Of a stretch of 64,000 nt of DNA, positions 62,201 to 64,000 are shown in pieces (the stretch's first letter is position 1; every line of letters starts with the position of its first letter). The position numbers and the translations under genes were made by a program. A model generated the notes under the pieces. The model was given only the letters and a program-made list of their open reading frames with translations, had not been told where the DNA came from and made no database searches. Source of the stretch: Siphonodentalium dalli (taxonomy: Eukaryota > Mollusca > Scaphopoda > Gadilida > Siphonodentaliidae). The DNA is taken from positions 117,572,723 to 117,636,722 of the forward strand of contig CP136063.1 of NCBI GenBank assembly GCA_032622095.1. The letters are read 5' to 3'.

Positions 62201-64000
62201 ACATATGTTAGGACAACATATAATCACCATACTTTATATTTTACGTCCATAAACTGCGATTCATTTCACTCATGATTGTTCCTATTATTATACTTCCATG
62301 GTGTAACCAAGGAAGTATATTGTTTTTCTACTGCGGCCGTTTTCTGTTTAATTGGAAATACTCAGAAACTAATGGGAGGAGGACCGCGAAATCTCTAGCG
62401 AATGAAGGCATCTAAGGTATACTAAAAATAATGGTATCCGGATGTTGGTCCAATATCTTTTGACAGAGTTATGGCCCTTTTTCGATTATTTTTCATTATT
62501 ATTATTATTATACTACAGTATTTTTCAACGCCCAAATCTCGGAATGTATTAGTACTAGAAAACTCAAGTTTGGTAAGTATGTTGGGGTAAATGAGTTCTA
62601 TGCCTTTGGCTCATAACGGATATTGTCCGCATTTACCCCGTGGAGTTATCTCCCTTTATATGAAAAAATGTCATTTTATTATCTCGGAAATTATAAGGAG
62701 CAGAGCATCGAAAATTGGACTGTATGCACATCTCGATATGCCCTACTGCCCACGGGCATCAGAACTTGTGTCCGCGCTTTCCCTGAGGAGTTACCGCCCA
62801 TAGTTGGCAAACCTCTATTTGATTGTACTCTGTTGTCCTCTTGTATCATTCCAGATAACTGCATGTGGTTTTCATAGTCGTGTTGACCGTTGTCAGTTTA
62901 GTCAGAGAAGGAAAATTTGACAGGGTCGGACATATATTTTGACACTGGGGTGGGGGGGCAAATTTTTTGAAAAATAAAATTTTGATTGACATTCATATAT
63001 TTAAGTTTATGTATTTCCCGAACGAAAACAAACTCATACCGGAAAGGATTTTTGAAATCCGAGAAGAAATGCAAGAGTTACGGGCCCTCAAAGTTTGCAA
63101 TTTGGGCCCATGTGCTTGATAACACATCTCCTCCGAAGATATCGAACATAGGATGTCGTCTGATACGTCAATGTGTGCGGACTGAAGAGGGCACGCGGTG
63201 GGCTAAATTTTGCCAGTGTCGGTTCATTATTGTGGGTCTGGGGAGGGGTGGTCCGTGGTACCAATTTTTAATTCTTCTCGGAATCAGATGAAACTTGGAA
63301 TCTAACATCTGCAACATCAGCCGATCTAGAAAGTGAAAAAATTTCGAAAATCCATCAAAAACTGAAAGAATTGCGGACCCTCAAACTTTGCAATTTTGGG
63401 CCCGTGTGCTTCATAACACATCTCCTCCGAAGATATCGAACATAGGATGTCATCTGATACGAAAATGCGTACGGACTGAAGACGGCACGCGGTGGGCCAA
63501 ATTTTTCCAGTGTCGGTTCAGTATTGTGGGTCTGGGGAGGGGTGGTCCGTGGTACCAATTTTTAATTCTTCTCGGAATCGGATTAAACTTGGAATATAAC
63601 ATTTGCAACATCAGCCGATCTGGAAGCTGAAAACAGATCGTAAATCCGTTGAAAAATGGCGGAGATTTTGGCCGTCCAAGTTTTAATTTGGGCCCATATG
63701 CTTTCCAATAATCAAAGTGTTATCCGTCTCCAAATCAGATGAAATTTATACTATGCAATCTATGTTAGCAGCAAATCACAAAAATGGAAACAATTTTAAA
63801 ATCTGTTGGAAACTAACGGAGTTATGGGGCCTCAAACTTAGCATTTTGTGCCAGGGGTTGATGTTTTCCCAATCCCGTCACCCAATTTCGAGGCAGGGGT
63901 GGGGTCACGTCCAAACACTTGAGATCAACCTACATATGTTAGGACAACATATAATCACCATACTTTATATTTTACGTCCATAAACTGCGATTCATTTCAC
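47249..64000 (+). repeat. Satellite array C, continues beyond the window
   Basis: Monomer starts (ACTTCCATGG) are at 47292, 49023, 50756, 52487, 54220, 55953, 57684, 59414, 60853 and 62292; the periods are 1731, 1733, 1731, 1733, 1733, 1731, 1730, 1439 and 1439. The last monomer is incomplete at the window end. The length variation is mainly in a G-run (for example 49681-49690, 53143-53155) plus two short monomers. The core shows internal repeats at 63081, 63374 and 63670 (about 293-296 bp) and a shorter fourth at about 63825. Subfamily-fixed differences from B include GGTATACTAAAAATAATGG and TTCATTTCACTCATGATTG. Confidence 0.93.
59414..62291 (+). repeat. Two deleted 1439-bp C monomers
   Basis: Both lack one internal repeat: the junction GCAAGAATTGCGGACCC (60193 and 61632) fuses the lead-in of the first internal repeat to the body of the second. 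Both also carry AAAAATTATGG where other monomers have AAAAATAATGG. They therefore descend from one deleted monomer that was then copied in tandem. Confidence 0.9.

Noticed and set aside
18351-63983. Dozens of 60-121-codon frames repeated through the satellite on both strands
   Set aside because: They recur only because monomers are nearly identical, overlap each other on both strands, shift with one-base indels and show no domain, so they are not treated as genes.
18209-64000. CRISPR array or bacterial repeat system
   Set aside because: Repeat units are 1.4-1.74 kb tandem monomers without spacers, in animal-type DNA.

Overview
The window looks like animal DNA, most likely a marine lophotrochozoan and probably a bivalve mollusc (inference; no species marker is visible). 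The reasons are low gene density, AT-rich sequence with spliced-looking exons, a non-LTR retrotransposon carrying a virus-like 2A peptide (known from mollusc, sea urchin and lancelet elements), and many short non-autonomous repeats built from a 5' hairpin, a core of tandem repeats and (ATT)n microsatellites, an architecture typical of the pearl/HINE-type elements of bivalves. There is no prokaryotic gene organisation, and only one long intact reading frame.

Layout. 1-1950: no recognisable gene. 1952-5521: an intact 1189-codon CR1/L2-like ORF2 with N-terminal hydrophobic segments, a 2A motif, an APE-type endonuclease, a reverse transcriptase and a C-terminal Cys/His motif. 5522-8760: a decayed LTR-retroelement-like region with a tRNA-Leu-type primer binding site, two tandem copies of a cloverleaf-like structured sequence, and a gag-like frame broken by one in-frame stop. 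9717-15191: foldback and inverted-repeat elements, including a 160-bp palindrome, a 541-bp element with terminal inverted repeats, and a 4.5-kb segment bounded by inverted repeats of about 0.3 kb. 15352-17306: three short candidate exons with matching reading phase, probably part of an unannotated host gene. 17505-18208: another hairpin-headed repeat.

18209-64000 is almost entirely a satellite of about 1.73 kb in three subfamilies: A (18209-28004), B (30479-47248) and C (47249 to the window end). Each monomer starts with the same hairpin, then has a 5' module containing GAGTTATGGCCC or GAGTTATAGCCC, an (ATT)n tract and a core of internal repeats of about 293 bp. The B array is interrupted at 35689-40338 by two head-to-tail elements (E1, E2) plus a third (E3) nested in E2. 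These three have a 5' hairpin, a 12-bp subterminal inverted repeat and a 3' hairpin followed by CTAG, which is the terminal anatomy of Helitron/Helentron rolling-circle transposons.

The main result is that the satellite appears to derive from, or to be spread by, such rolling-circle elements. Its monomers begin with the element-type 5' terminus, array A begins exactly at that terminus, and a matching 3' terminus (complementary subterminal repeat, hairpin, CTAG) lies at 30438-30478. The small ORFs repeated through the satellite are by-products of array homogeneity, not genes.
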